Positions 44,021 to 54,004 of a stretch of 64,000 nucleotides of DNA are shown here, piece by piece. The DNA comes from Kribbella sandramycini. Its GTDB lineage: Bacteria; Actinomycetota; Actinomycetes; Propionibacteriales; Kribbellaceae. The DNA is taken from assembly GCF_013131805.1 (NCBI RefSeq), contig NZ_JABJRC010000007.1:248001-312000 (forward strand). The letters run 5' to 3'. A program made the position numbers and the translations under genes. Below the pieces are notes generated by a model that did no database searches, was not told where the DNA came from, and saw nothing but the letters and a program-made list of their open reading frames with translations. Positions within the stretch are counted from its first letter, which is position 1. Every line of letters begins with the position of its first letter.

Positions 44021-45733
44021 GTGACCGACATGCTGCCGGAGCAGCACCACGGACTGACGAAGAAGGATCCGCTGTGGTTCAAGCGGGCCGTCTTCTACGA
44101 GGTCCTGGTGCGATCGTTCAAGGACTCGAACGCCGACGGCATCGGCGACCTGCAAGGCCTGACCGAGAAACTCGATTATCTCGAGTGGCTCGGCGTGGAC
44201 TGCCTGTGGCTGCCGCCGTTCTACCCGTCACCGTTGCGGGACGGCGGTTACGACATCTCCGACTACACCGGCGTGATGCCGGAGGTCGGCACCATCCAGG
44301 ACTTCGCCGCCTTCATGGAGGCCTGCCACGCCCGCGGGATGCGCGTCATCGTCGACTTCGTGATGAACCACACCTCGGACCAGCACCCCTGGTTCCAGGA
44401 GTCGCGCGCCAACCCCGACGGCCCGTACGGCGACTTCTACGTCTGGTCCGACACCGACGAGCCGTACGGCGACGCCCGGATCATCTTCGTCGACAGCGAG
44501 CAGTCGAACTGGACGTGGGACCCGGTCCGCGGTCAGTACTTCTGGCACCGGTTCTACTCCAGCCAGCCGGACCTGAACTTCGAGAACCCGGCCGTCGGCG
44601 ACGCGATGATCGAGGCGCTGAAGTTCTGGCTCGACCTCGGTATCGACGGTTTCCGCCTCGACGCCGTGCCGTACCTGTTCGAACAGGACGGCACCAACTG
44701 CGAGAACCTCCCGCGCACCCACGAGTTCCTGAAGCGGGTCCGCAAAGAGGTCGACGCGAACTACGAGGACCGGATCCTGCTCTGCGAGGCCAACCAGTGG
44801 CCGGCCGACGTGGTCGACTACTTCGGCGACCGCGACTCGGGCGGCGACGAGTGCCAGATGGCGTTCCACTTCCCGGTGATGCCGCGGATCTTCATGGGCG
44901 TGCGGCGCGAGTCGCGGTTCCCGATCTCGGAGATCCTGGCCCAGACCCCGGCCATCCCGGACACCTGCCAGTGGGGCATCTTCCTGCGGAACCACGACGA
45001 GCTGACCCTCGAGATGGTCACCGACGAGGACCGCGACTACATGTGGGCCGAGTACGCGCAGGACCCGCGGATGAAGGCGAATATCGGCATCCGCCGCCGG
45101 TTGGCCCCGCTGCTGGACAACGACACCAACAAGATGGAGTTGTTCACGGCGATGCTGCTGTCGCTGCCCGGCTCGCCGATCCTGTACTACGGCGACGAGA
45201 TCGGGATGGGCGACAACATCTGGCTCGGCGACCGCGACGGCGTCCGGACGCCGATGCAGTGGTCACCGGACCGGAACGCCTCGTTCTCCACCGCGACCCC
45301 GGGCAAGCTCAGCCTGCCCGTGATCATGGACCCGGTCTACGGATACCAGGCGGTGAACGTCGAGGCCGAGATGGAGAACGCCTCCTCGCTGCTGCACTGG
45401 ACCCGGCGGATGATCCAGACCCGTAAACAGCACCCCTGTTTCGGGATGGGCACGTTCACCGATCTGGGCGGCTCGAACCCGAGCGTCCTGTCGTACATCC
45501 GCGAGTTCGGCGACGACGTCGTCCTGTGCGTGAACAACCTGTCGCGCTTCCCGCAGCCGATCGAACTCGACCTGCGGCAGTGGCAGGGAGTGGAACCGGT
45601 CGAGCTCCTCGGCGGGGTGCACTTCCCGGCGATCGGTGAGTTGCCCTACCTTTTGACCCTCGGCGCCCACGGTTTCTACTGGTTCCGGCTGCCCGTGGCC
45701 AAGCCGGACGACCATGAGGAGAGCATTTCGTGA
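44021..45733 (+). CDS. treS: Trehalose synthase (maltose alpha-D-glucosyltransferase), GH13_16
   Basis: 570 residues from GTG 44021, placed 5 nt after GGAGGTGA-type sequence that is fully complementary to the anti-SD; ATG 44009 overlaps that site, so I do not use it. Sequence 'AVFYEVLVRSFKDSNADGIGDLQGL' (nt ~44090-44165), 'VDFVMNHTSDQHPWF', nucleophile D214 in 'GFRLDAVPY', acid/base E256 in 'LLCEANQWP', and 'LRNHDELTLEMV' with the third Asp. It interconverts trehalose and maltose, feeding maltose to the kinase encoded immediately downstream (GTGA overlap). In the GlgE pathway this is the entry step. Confidence 0.96.
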   Translation: MTDMLPEQHHGLTKKDPLWFKRAVFYEVLVRSFKDSNADGIGDLQGLTEKLDYLEWLGVDCLWLPPFYPSPLRDGGYDISDYTGVMPEVGTIQDFAAFMEACHARGMRVIVDFVMNHTSDQHPWFQESRANPDGPYGDFYVWSDTDEPYGDARIIFVDSEQSNWTWDPVRGQYFWHRFYSSQPDLNFENPAVGDAMIEALKFWLDLGIDGFRLDAVPYLFEQDGTNCENLPRTHEFLKRVRKEVDANYEDRILLCEANQWPADVVDYFGDRDSGGDECQMAFHFPVMPRIFMGVRRESRFPISEILAQTPAIPDTCQWGIFLRNHDELTLEMVTDEDRDYMWAEYAQDPRMKANIGIRRRLAPLLDNDTNKMELFTAMLLSLPGSPILYYGDEIGMGDNIWLGDRDGVRTPMQWSPDRNASFSTATPGKLSLPVIMDPVYGYQAVNVEAEMENASSLLHWTRRMIQTRKQHPCFGMGTFTDLGGSNPSVLSYIREFGDDVVLCVNNLSRFPQPIELDLRQWQGVEPVELLGGVHFPAIGELPYLLTLGAHGFYWFRLPVAKPDDHEESIS

Positions 45734-47160
45734 CTTCCCATCTGGACCAGGTCCAGTCCTTCTGCACGAACCAGCGCTGGTTCGGGGAGAAGGGACACGA
45801 CGTCGTCGTCGATGCCGTCGCCACCTCGGCGTGGCTCTCGGACGACGGAGTGTGGCCCGCGGTCCGGATCGGGTTCGTCTACTGTTCGGGTCCCCCCGGG
45901 TCGGACATTCCGATCCGGGTGTACCAGCTCCCGCTCAGCTACCACCAGGCGCCGGTCGACAACCTCGGCCACGCCCTGATCGGCGACTGGGCGGAGCAGG
46001 ACCTCGACGACACCCGCGTCTGGGTGTACGACGCCCTGCACGACAAGGAAGCCACGCCGTACTGGCTGGAGGGGCTGACCAACGGCCGCACGCTCGACGG
46101 CCTGGAGTTCCACCCGGTGCACGCGCCGGAGGGCGCGACCGTCGTCCCGGAGGACGCGCAGTCCCTGGTGCTGACGGTCGAGCAGTCCAACACGTCGCTG
46201 GTCTTCGGCGACGTGGCTTTGCTGAAGGTGTTCCGCCGGCTCGAGCCCGGGAGCAATCCCGGGGTCGAGATCGAGTCGGCGCTCACCGAGTCCGGCTCCG
46301 AGCTGGTCCCGGAGGTGCTCGGTTCGGCGCGCGGCAGCTGGCCGCGCGCCGGCGGCGGCACCGACAGCGGCGAGCTCGCGATGCTGACGGCGTTCCAGAA
46401 GAACGCGACCGACGGCTGGTCGTTCGCGACGTCGTCGGTCCGCGATCTGTACGCCGAGGCCGATCTGCACGCGGCCGAGGTCGGCGGCGACTTCGCCGGG
46501 GAGTCGCACCGGCTCGGCGCCAGCACCGCCCAGGTGCATTCCGAGCTGGCCAAGGCCCTCGGCACCGACGTCTGGGAGCAGGCCAAACTCGTCGAGCACG
46601 CCGCCGCCATGCAGCGCCGTCTCGACCAGGCGGTCGCGGCGATCCCCGAGCTCGCGCCGTACGCCGCCGGCCTCGGCCGCGCCTTCGACGCGCTGGCCGC
46701 CACCGATCAGCCGGTGATCGTGCAGCGCATTCACGGCGACTTCCACCTCGGCCAGGTGCTGCGCACGATCGACGGCTGGAAGCTGATCGACTTCGAGGGC
46801 GAGCCGGCCAAGTCGCTGATCGAGCGGCGCGCCCTCGACACCGCCGTCAAGGACATCGCGGGGATGCTCCGCTCCTTCGACTATGCGGCCCGCTCGCTCC
46901 TGCTCACCGACCACGAGGGCGACCAGCAGATCGCCTACCGGGCCGCCGAATGGGCGACCCGCAACCAGCAGGCCTTCTGCGACGGCTACGCCGAGGTCGC
47001 CGGCACGGATCCGCGTCAGCAGTCCGTCCTGCTCAGCGCCTTCCTCGCCGACAAGCTCATCTACGAGTGCCTCTACGAGGCCCGCAACCGCCCCACCTGG
47101 CTGCGGATCCCGCTCTCGGCCGCGGCGGCCCTCGCCGAGGCCGAATCGGTGGAAGGTTAA
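45730..47160 (+). CDS. mak: Maltokinase (maltose-1-phosphate synthesis)
   Basis: 476 residues, GTG overlapping the treS stop. It has an aminoglycoside-phosphotransferase-like kinase fold: N-terminal cap 'SFCTNQRWFGEKG', nucleotide lobe with 'VFGDVALLKVFRRLEPGSNP' (Lys), catalytic loop 'RIHGDFHLGQVL' (Asp and Gln, nt ~46725-46760), metal Asp in 'LIDFEGEP'. Phosphorylates maltose at C1 with ATP, making the GlgE donor. The treS-mak order is the standard actinobacterial arrangement; some genomes fuse the two genes, here they are only coupled. Confidence 0.95.
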   Translation: MTSHLDQVQSFCTNQRWFGEKGHDVVVDAVATSAWLSDDGVWPAVRIGFVYCSGPPGSDIPIRVYQLPLSYHQAPVDNLGHALIGDWAEQDLDDTRVWVYDALHDKEATPYWLEGLTNGRTLDGLEFHPVHAPEGATVVPEDAQSLVLTVEQSNTSLVFGDVALLKVFRRLEPGSNPGVEIESALTESGSELVPEVLGSARGSWPRAGGGTDSGELAMLTAFQKNATDGWSFATSSVRDLYAEADLHAAEVGGDFAGESHRLGASTAQVHSELAKALGTDVWEQAKLVEHAAAMQRRLDQAVAAIPELAPYAAGLGRAFDALAATDQPVIVQRIHGDFHLGQVLRTIDGWKLIDFEGEPAKSLIERRALDTAVKDIAGMLRSFDYAARSLLLTDHEGDQQIAYRAAEWATRNQQAFCDGYAEVAGTDPRQQSVLLSAFLADKLIYECLYEARNRPTWLRIPLSAAAALAEAESVEG

Positions 47161-47254
47161 AACAGAACCAAGTACCCCAAATATGCGCCAAGTAGTCCTG
47201 GTTGCGGTGAAAATTACAGAGCGTGGGGGCGTTGCCACTGGAATACTGGTGGAT

Positions 47255-50158
47255 ATGCCCTCCGCTCATGGTCTCGAGGTTCTGGTTCTGGGGCCGCTGG
47301 CGGTGCGGCTCGGCGGGCTGCCGGTGGCTGTTGATCGGCCGTTGGAGCGGGCGTTGCTGGTCCGGCTGGCGCTGGCGGGCGGGATGCCGGTCCCGGATCA
47401 TCGGCTCGCGGCGGATCTGTGGGGTGACGTCGATCTGGCCCGGCCGACCGAGCGGTTGCGGGTGCTGGCGTCGCGGCTGCGGGCCGCGATCGACTCCCCC
47501 GATTCGTTGACGCGGGCAAATGGCGGATATGCGCTGGCGGCCGAGCTGACGGATCTGGCCGAGGCTCGCGCGGCGGCCGAGCGGATGCACGTCGCGGTGC
47601 GGGCCGGCGATCAGGTCGCCGTCCGGGCGGCGGCGCAGGAGGCGCTCGATCAGTGGCGCGGCCCGGCGCTCGCCGATCTCCGCACGATTCCGTACGCCGG
47701 TGTCGAGGGCGAACAACTCGACGCCTGGCGGCTGACGCTGCAGGTGGAGCTGCTGGATGCCGAGCTGTCGCTGGGGCATGCGGCCGAGGCGGCTCGCGAG
47801 CTCGAGGCGCTCGCCGCCGAGAATCCGCTGCACGAGCGGTTGTGGTGTCTGCTCGCCCTGGCGCTCTACCGGACCGGCCGGCAGGCCGACGCGCTGACCC
47901 GGATGGCGCGCCTGCGCAGCCGGCTCGCCGACGAACTCGGCGTGGATCCGGCGCCGGACACCGCCGCGATGGAGCTCCGACTGCTCCGCCAGGATCCAAC
48001 CTTGTTGCTGACGGCAACTGAACCGCCGGCCGTCCGCGGTGCCGCGCCGAGCGCGCCGGTCGCCGATCTACCGGCCCCGCTGACCAGTTTCGTCGGCCGC
48101 CAGGAGGAGCTGGCCTGGTTGATACGTCGCCTCGGTACGCCGGGTGTCGTCACGCTGACCGGCGGGCCCGGGAGCGGCAAGTCCCGGTTGTCGGTCGAGG
48201 CGGCCCGGGCCGTGAGCGGCCGCCCGATCCGGGTCGTCGAGTTGGCGCCGCTGCAGCGCGAAAGCGCCGTCCTGGAGGCGATTGCGGGTGATGACGCCGG
48301 CGGCGCCGACCCGATCGCGGGCGCGGCGTCGACCCTCGACGGATCGATCCTCGTCCTCGACAACGCGGAGCACGTGATCGAGCAGGTTGCGGAGATCGTC
48401 GCCGGTCTGGTGCGGCGCGCGCCGGGGCTGACCGTGGTGGTCAGCTCGCAGCGGCCCTTGCAGCTGGAGGCCGAAGAGGTCCGGCCGATGCGCCCGATGG
48501 ATGCGCTGGCCGCGGCGCAACTGTTCGCCGAACGCTGCGCGATCGATGCCCAGGGCGCCGACCCCGAGCAGGTCGCGGCGATCTGCTCGGCGGTCGACCG
48601 GTTCCCGCTCGGGATCGAGCTCGCGGCCGGTCTCACCCGCACGCTCACCGTGCCCCAGCTCGCGCAACGGCTCACCGACCGGATGCGGTTGCTCGTCGCC
48701 GGCACGCGTGATTCCCAAGCCCGGCACACCAGTCTGGTCGCCGCGCTGGACTGGAGTCACCAGCTGCTCGGGGGCGCCGAGCGCGCCGTCCTGCGTCGCG
48801 TCGCCGTGTTCACCGGCGGTTTCACTTTGGAGGCCGCCGAACAGGTCGCCCTCGATCCGCGCGACGTCGCGCCCGCGCTGACCGAGCTCGCGGATCGGAG
48901 TCTGCTGACCGTCGAGGCGGTCAACGGCCGCCGGTTCCGGCTGCTGGAGACCGTCCGCGACTACGCGCTCGGCAAACTCGACGAGGCCGGCGAAACCGAA
49001 GCCGCGCGGGCTGCTGAGCTCGAGTGGGCGCTGGGCTTCGTCCGTACGACCGGTCAGCAGGGCGACGATTTCGCCAGCGCCGAGTCGGTCAACGAAGTCT
49101 TCGCCGAATGGCCGAATCTGCTCGACGTCCTGGACCGCGCCGCCGGGACCGACCGGGCCGTCGGCGGCCTGCAGCTTGCCCTCGCGATGCACACCCCCTG
49201 GCTGATCCGCGGCTGGTACGCCGAAGCCGCGCGACACTTCGCCGCGTTGACCGACGCTCCCGGCGCGACCACTGCCGAGCGGCTGACCGCGTTGTGCAAC
49301 CACGGTTTCGTGCTCACCATGCGTGGCCGGTTCGACCAGGCCGCAGAGCTGCTGACCGAGGCCGAGCGGCTCGCGCCGCAGCAAGACGACGACACTCTGA
49401 CGCTCACTGCGCTCTACTACCGCAGCATCGTCGAGATCGAACGCGGCCGCCTGCTCGACGCGTTCACTCCACTACTGAGCGGCCAAGCACTGGCCCGTAC
49501 GTCAGACCAGCACGAACGCCGCCTATCGGCCTTCACCGACGCCCTGGGCACGCTGTACGTCTACACCGGCCAGTCCGAGCGCGCGCTGGAGTGCTACGAG
49601 GTCTGTATCGTCGCCGACCGCGAGTACGGCGACGAGCACGGCCTGTCCCGCGGTCTGAGCAATCTGGCCGGTGCACTCGTCGGCCTCGACCGCTCCGCCG
49701 ATGCACTCAAAGCAGCCGCCGAATCCGACCACTACGCCCGCCGGCTCGACGACCGCCAGATCCTGCCGCTGAACGACGTCGTCCGCGGCCTGGTCGCCGT
49801 AGCGCACAACAACCTCGACGAAGCCGAAAAGCACCTCCGCTCCGCCGTCGAGTACGCCCTGGCCGACGACTCCGGCGTCAGCCACGCCTACATCGACCTG
49901 GCTGACGTCCTGATCCGCCAGGACGAGCTGGCCGAAGCCTCAGCCCTACTCGACGCCGTCTTCGCCGAGGCCCCCGTCCACAGCACCTCCTGGCTCGCAG
50001 CCCGCGCCGTCGCCGCAGCCCTAGCCCTGGCCCAAGGCGACCACCAACGCGCCAAAGCCCTCGCCGACGAGACCTCCCTCGCCTATACCCGCACCGGCTT
50101 CGCCTGGCCCCGCTACGCCACCCGACTGGCCGCAGTACAGGCCGCTTTGTCCGCTTGA
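47255..50158 (+). CDS. SARP/AfsR-like regulator: BTAD, NB-ARC ATPase and TPR
   Basis: 967 residues from ATG 47255; GTG 47249 is an alternative. N-terminal winged helix is reduced ('LEVLVLGPLAVRLGGLPVAV', 'LAADLWGDVDLARPTERLRVLASRL', ~5-95), followed by a BTAD (~100-250). The ATPase (~270-500) has the P-loop 'LTGGPGSGKSRLSVEA' (nt ~48155-48200) and Walker B 'GSILVLDNAEHV'; 'LVAALDWSHQLLGGAERAVLRRVAVFTGGF' marks the LuxR-type ATPase winged domain. C-terminal TPR-like repeats complete it. It lies between mak and glgB on the same strand with a 94-bp gap, so it may regulate alpha-glucan metabolism, but that is only positional evidence. Confidence 0.9.
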   Translation: MPSAHGLEVLVLGPLAVRLGGLPVAVDRPLERALLVRLALAGGMPVPDHRLAADLWGDVDLARPTERLRVLASRLRAAIDSPDSLTRANGGYALAAELTDLAEARAAAERMHVAVRAGDQVAVRAAAQEALDQWRGPALADLRTIPYAGVEGEQLDAWRLTLQVELLDAELSLGHAAEAARELEALAAENPLHERLWCLLALALYRTGRQADALTRMARLRSRLADELGVDPAPDTAAMELRLLRQDPTLLLTATEPPAVRGAAPSAPVADLPAPLTSFVGRQEELAWLIRRLGTPGVVTLTGGPGSGKSRLSVEAARAVSGRPIRVVELAPLQRESAVLEAIAGDDAGGADPIAGAASTLDGSILVLDNAEHVIEQVAEIVAGLVRRAPGLTVVVSSQRPLQLEAEEVRPMRPMDALAAAQLFAERCAIDAQGADPEQVAAICSAVDRFPLGIELAAGLTRTLTVPQLAQRLTDRMRLLVAGTRDSQARHTSLVAALDWSHQLLGGAERAVLRRVAVFTGGFTLEAAEQVALDPRDVAPALTELADRSLLTVEAVNGRRFRLLETVRDYALGKLDEAGETEAARAAELEWALGFVRTTGQQGDDFASAESVNEVFAEWPNLLDVLDRAAGTDRAVGGLQLALAMHTPWLIRGWYAEAARHFAALTDAPGATTAERLTALCNHGFVLTMRGRFDQAAELLTEAERLAPQQDDDTLTLTALYYRSIVEIERGRLLDAFTPLLSGQALARTSDQHERRLSAFTDALGTLYVYTGQSERALECYEVCIVADREYGDEHGLSRGLSNLAGALVGLDRSADALKAAAESDHYARRLDDRQILPLNDVVRGLVAVAHNNLDEAEKHLRSAVEYALADDSGVSHAYIDLADVLIRQDELAEASALLDAVFAEAPVHSTSWLAARAVAAALALAQGDHQRAKALADETSLAYTRTGFAWPRYATRLAAVQAALSA

Positions 50159-50226
50159 GTGTGTAGGTCGGGACTTGTCGGGTACGGGGTGCAGTGAACG
50201 TGGTCGCGATCGGGCAGGATGTGTAC

Positions 50227-52464
50227 ATGGGATCGAGTGAGAACGAAGCCATGGAGGTACCGGTGGTTTCGGCCGACCAGCCTTTGGTGACAGCGGTTCC
50301 GGTGGATCGGACCGTTCTGGATCGGGTGGTCGGTGGGACTTATCACGATCCGCATCAGGTGCTTGGGCCGCATCTGGGCGCGAGTGGCGTGACGGTGCGG
50401 GTGTTGCGGCCGTTCGCGAGTTCGGTGACCGTTCTGCACGGCGACGGCCAGCGGCTGGAGTTGCGGCATGAGCACGACGGCGTCTGGGTCGGTGTGATCG
50501 ACACCGACAAGGTGCCGGACTATCGGCTCGAGGTCGGCTACACCGACGGTCCGGCGCTCGAGGTCGACGACCCGTACCGGTACTTGCCGTCGCTTGGTGA
50601 GATCGACCTGCACCTGATCGGCGAAGGGCGCCACGAGCAGCTGTGGACGGTGCTCGGCGCACATGTCCGTCGCTACGAGGGCCCGACCGGTGCTGTGACT
50701 GGGACGTCGTTCGCGGTCTGGGCCCCGAACGCGCAGGGCATCCGGCTGACCGCCGACTTCAACTTCTGGGACGGCCGCGCGCATCCGCTGCGCTCGCTGG
50801 GCTCCTCCGGCGTGTGGGAGCTGTTCGTGCCCGGCGTCGGCGCCGGCACCCGCTACAAGTTCGACATCTGCGGCCGGGACGGCGTCTGGCGCCAGAAGGC
50901 GGACCCGATGGCCAACCTGGCCGAGGTCCCGCCCGCCAACGCGTCGGTCGTCCACGAGTCGACGTACGAATGGACGGACGCGGAGTGGCTGGAGCGCCGG
51001 GCGGCGTCCCAGGCGTACGCCGAGCCGATGAGCGTCTACGAGGTGCACCTCGGCTCCTGGCGCAAGGGCAAGTCGTACCGTGAGCTGGCCGACGAACTTG
51101 TTGCCTATGTCAACGACATGGGGTTCACCCATGTCGAGTTCATGCCGGTGATGGAGCACCCGTTCGGCGGCTCCTGGGGCTACCAGGTGACGTCGTACTT
51201 CGCGCCGACGTCGAGGTTCGGCGATCCGGACGACTTCCGCTTCCTGGTCGACAAGCTGCACCAGGCCGGGATCGGCGTCCTGGTCGACTGGGTGCCGGCA
51301 CACTTCCCGAAGGACGCGTGGGCGCTGGCCCGCTTCGACGGGACGCCGCTGTACGAGCACCCGGATCCGCGCCGCGGCGAACAGCCCGACTGGGGCACGC
51401 TGGTCTTCGACTTCGGCCGCCCGCAGGTCCGGAACTTCCTGGTCGCGAACGCGATCTACTGGGCCGAGGAGTTCCACATCGACGGCCTGCGCGTCGACGC
51501 GGTCGCCTCGATGCTCTACCTCGACTACTCCCGCCAAGAGGGTCAGTGGGTGCCGAACCAGTACGGCGGCCGGGAGAACCTCGAGGCCGTCTCGTTCCTG
51601 CAGGAGATGAACGCGACGCTCTACAAGCGCGTCCCCGGCGTGATCACCGTCGCCGAGGAGTCGACGTCCTGGCCGGGCGTCACCCGGGACACCCATCTCG
51701 GCGGCCTCGGCTTCGGCTTCAAGTGGAACATGGGCTGGATGAACGACTCGCTCCGCTACCTGGAGCACGAGCCGGTGCACCGCCAGTACCACCACCACGA
51801 GCTGACGTTCTCGATGATGTACGCCTACTCGGAGAACTTCGTCCTCCCGCTGTCCCACGACGAGGTCGTGCACGGCAAGGGCTCGCTGCTGCGCAAGATG
51901 CCCGGCGACCGCTGGCAGCAACTGGCGAACCTGCGCGCCTACCTGGCGATGATGTGGGCGCACCCGGGTAAGCAGCTGCTGTTCATGGGCTGTGAGTTCG
52001 GCCAGGAGTCGGAGTGGTCCGAGAAGGGCGAGCTGGACTGGTGGCTCCTGGACCACGCCGACCACCGCGGCCTGCGCGACCTGGTCCGCGATCTGAACCA
52101 TGTCTACAAGGACACGGCCGCGCTCTGGGGCACCGATCACGACCCGGAGAAATTCAGCTGGATCGACGCCAACGACGCCGGGAACAACGTGTTCTCGTTC
52201 GTCCGCTTCGGCGCCGAGGGTGAGCCGACGATCGCCTGTGTCGCGAACTTCTCCGCCGTCCCGCATCACGGCTACCGCCTCGGCCTCCCGTACGCCGGTC
52301 GCTGGTCCGAAGCGATCAACACCGACGCCGGGTCGTACGGCGGCTCCGGAGTCGGCAACCTGGGCGCCGTCCAGGCCGACGGCCCGGAGTGGCACGGGAT
52401 GGCGACCAGCACCGAGCTGTCCGTGCCGCCCCTGGCCACGGTGTACTTGCGGTACGACGGGTAG
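50227..52464 (+). CDS. glgB: 1,4-alpha-glucan branching enzyme GlgB (GH13_9)
   Basis: 745 residues from ATG 50227; GTG 50194 is also in frame. N-terminal domain N (~25-120, 'VVGGTYHDPHQVLGPHLG'), CBM48 ('GTSFAVWAPNAQGIRLTADFNFWDG'), then the barrel: 'FMPVMEHPFGGSWGYQVTSYFAPTSRFG' (nt ~51140-51225), 'GVLVDWVPAHFPKD', nucleophile Asp in 'DGLRVDAVASMLYLDYSR', acid/base Glu in 'VITVAEESTSWPGV', 'LPLSHDEVVHGK'. It introduces alpha-1,6 branches into GlgE-made glucan. No overlap with flanking genes; the downstream GNAT-Nudix gene starts 10 nt after the stop and may be co-transcribed. Confidence 0.96.
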   Translation: MGSSENEAMEVPVVSADQPLVTAVPVDRTVLDRVVGGTYHDPHQVLGPHLGASGVTVRVLRPFASSVTVLHGDGQRLELRHEHDGVWVGVIDTDKVPDYRLEVGYTDGPALEVDDPYRYLPSLGEIDLHLIGEGRHEQLWTVLGAHVRRYEGPTGAVTGTSFAVWAPNAQGIRLTADFNFWDGRAHPLRSLGSSGVWELFVPGVGAGTRYKFDICGRDGVWRQKADPMANLAEVPPANASVVHESTYEWTDAEWLERRAASQAYAEPMSVYEVHLGSWRKGKSYRELADELVAYVNDMGFTHVEFMPVMEHPFGGSWGYQVTSYFAPTSRFGDPDDFRFLVDKLHQAGIGVLVDWVPAHFPKDAWALARFDGTPLYEHPDPRRGEQPDWGTLVFDFGRPQVRNFLVANAIYWAEEFHIDGLRVDAVASMLYLDYSRQEGQWVPNQYGGRENLEAVSFLQEMNATLYKRVPGVITVAEESTSWPGVTRDTHLGGLGFGFKWNMGWMNDSLRYLEHEPVHRQYHHHELTFSMMYAYSENFVLPLSHDEVVHGKGSLLRKMPGDRWQQLANLRAYLAMMWAHPGKQLLFMGCEFGQESEWSEKGELDWWLLDHADHRGLRDLVRDLNHVYKDTAALWGTDHDPEKFSWIDANDAGNNVFSFVRFGAEGEPTIACVANFSAVPHHGYRLGLPYAGRWSEAINTDAGSYGGSGVGNLGAVQADGPEWHGMATSTELSVPPLATVYLRYDG

Positions 52465-52474
52465 CGTTCTGGGT

Positions 52475-53332
52475 GTGACCGCCGAACTGACCGATGGTGA
52501 CCTGACACTGCAGCTGACTCAGAACGGTGAAGACCTGGCTGTCTTCACCGTTGGCGCCCTCGGCACTGTGGAGGTGCGGCGGACGACGGCTGGTGTCGGT
52601 GTGGTCGTTTGGGCGCTGGAAGGCGGCCCTGAGCTCGCACAGCGGGCGGTCCGCCTCGCTTCGGCGTACGCGTTCGGTGAGCTCGGGTTCGACCGGCTGC
52701 AGATAGAGGTCGACCCGGAGCTGCACTCGTCGGCGCGGGTGGCGATTCGGTCCGGTTTCCGGCGCGAGGGCGTGCTGCGCGGCGCAGCGCTGCTGGACGG
52801 CGAGCGGCGCGACGTGGCCGTCTACGGCATGCGCAGCGACGACCCCCGGCCGGACAGCCTGCTCGGCTGGACGACGCTGATGGACTCCGCGCTCCCGAAG
52901 AAGCGGGTGATCGCGCACGTCGTCGTCCGGGACACCAGCGGCCGCGTGCTGCTCTGCCAGGTCAGCTACAAGCAGGACCGTGAGCTGCCAGGCGGCGTCG
53001 TCGAGCCCGATGAGGACCCGGCGACCGGCGCCTCCCGCGAGATGGAGGAGGAGCTGGGCCTGGCGCTGCCGCTCCTCGGCGTCCTCGCCATCGACTGGCT
53101 CCCGCGCTGGGAGGGTTGGGGCGACGCGATCGAGATCCTGTACGACGGCGGCGTCCACGACCCGTCCATCCTGCAGACCCTGCAACCGGACGGCCGCGAG
53201 ATCCTCGCCATCGACTGGCACTCGCCCGACGCACTCGAAGGCCTGGTCTCACCGCTGAACGCTCGCCGCCTTCCGCTGCTGCTCGCCAAGCCGGGCCAGC
53301 TGCACAACCTGAGCAACGGCACCCCGATCTAG
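52475..53332 (+). CDS. GNAT-like domain fused to a Nudix hydrolase
   Basis: 285 residues from GTG 52475. Residues ~1-125 resemble the second half of a RimJ/RimL-type GNAT ('RAVRLASAYAFGELGFDRLQIEVDPELHSSARVAIRSGFRREGVLRG', nt ~52650-52780), giving an acetyl-CoA-like fold without a full motif A. Residues ~140-285 are a Nudix domain with a perfect box G-x5-E-x7-REUxEExGU ('GGVVEPDEDPATGASREMEE' onward, nt ~52990-53060). Substrate unknown (nucleotide-sugar, NDP or CoA derivative). Its stop overlaps the convergent DUF1345 gene by 4 nt. Confidence 0.85.
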   Translation: MTAELTDGDLTLQLTQNGEDLAVFTVGALGTVEVRRTTAGVGVVVWALEGGPELAQRAVRLASAYAFGELGFDRLQIEVDPELHSSARVAIRSGFRREGVLRGAALLDGERRDVAVYGMRSDDPRPDSLLGWTTLMDSALPKKRVIAHVVVRDTSGRVLLCQVSYKQDRELPGGVVEPDEDPATGASREMEEELGLALPLLGVLAIDWLPRWEGWGDAIEILYDGGVHDPSILQTLQPDGREILAIDWHSPDALEGLVSPLNARRLPLLLAKPGQLHNLSNGTPI

Positions 53333-54003
53333 GTCGTCAGGTAGGACGTGACGAAGGTAACGGCCGTCGCGAGGATGAGGGTGTTGAAGACGAACGCGAG
53401 CGTCGCGTGCGCAAGCACCCGGCGGCGAACGCGGCTCTGGGTGACGGTCACGTCGGTGGTGCCGAACGTCGTACCGACCGAGACCGCGAAGTAGGCGAAG
53501 TCGACCAGGCCGGGCTCGTCGGTGCCGGGGAAGTCGAAGCCGCCGGACCGGGCATGCAGCGCCAGGTACGAGATCACGAAGCCGGTCTGGAGGGCCAACC
53601 AGGCGGTGATGACAGCCACGACGCAGATGGCCAGGGCCAGCTTCGGCGGGGCACCGAGGGTTTCGGCCTGCGGCAGCGCCGAGACGGTCGCGAACAAGGC
53701 GATCATCGCCGCCCCCTGGGCGAACTGCTCCGGAGTGCTCTGGAGCCAGCGCCCGGCCAGGCCTTGCCGGGACGTGGTCAGCACCACCTCACGGAGCTCC
53801 TCCGGCGAGCGGCGGCGGAAGGTCAGCCAGGTGAGCAGTAGATAGCCGGCGAAATACAGGTCCCAGCCCGCGAGGACCTTCAGCAGCGTCTCACCAGGGA
53901 GGAACAGCGCCGGAACGATCAGGGGCATGACGAGCATCTGCCGGGAGAACTCCCGATTCCACCAGCGCATCTGACTCCCCGTAGCCGTCGCGAACGCGCT
54001 CAT
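53329..54003 (-). CDS. DUF1345 family membrane protein
   Basis: 224 residues with about five membrane helices ('LVMPLIVPALFLPGETLLKVLAGW', 'LYFAGYLLLTWLTF', 'AMIALFATVSALP', 'ALAICVVAVITAWLALQTGFVISYLAL', 'FVFNTLILATAVTFVTSYL'). The family signature is 'PGLVDFAYFAVSVGTTFGTTDVTVTQSRVRR' (nt ~53410-53505), a pore-helix-like stretch shared with two-TM ion channels. Function unproven. It lies 1 bp after the sigma-factor gene's stop but is transcribed in the same direction with its own ATG, so coupling is possible only through shared promoter. Confidence 0.85.
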   Translation of the reverse strand: MSAFATATGSQMRWWNREFSRQMLVMPLIVPALFLPGETLLKVLAGWDLYFAGYLLLTWLTFRRRSPEELREVVLTTSRQGLAGRWLQSTPEQFAQGAAMIALFATVSALPQAETLGAPPKLALAICVVAVITAWLALQTGFVISYLALHARSGGFDFPGTDEPGLVDFAYFAVSVGTTFGTTDVTVTQSRVRRRVLAHATLAFVFNTLILATAVTFVTSYLTT

Positions 54004-54004
54004 C

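Noticed and set aside
47255..50158. Calling the second SARP-type ATPase a glycogen-pathway regulator
   Set aside because: Only its position between mak and glgB supports this; no binding site or homologue evidence is visible.
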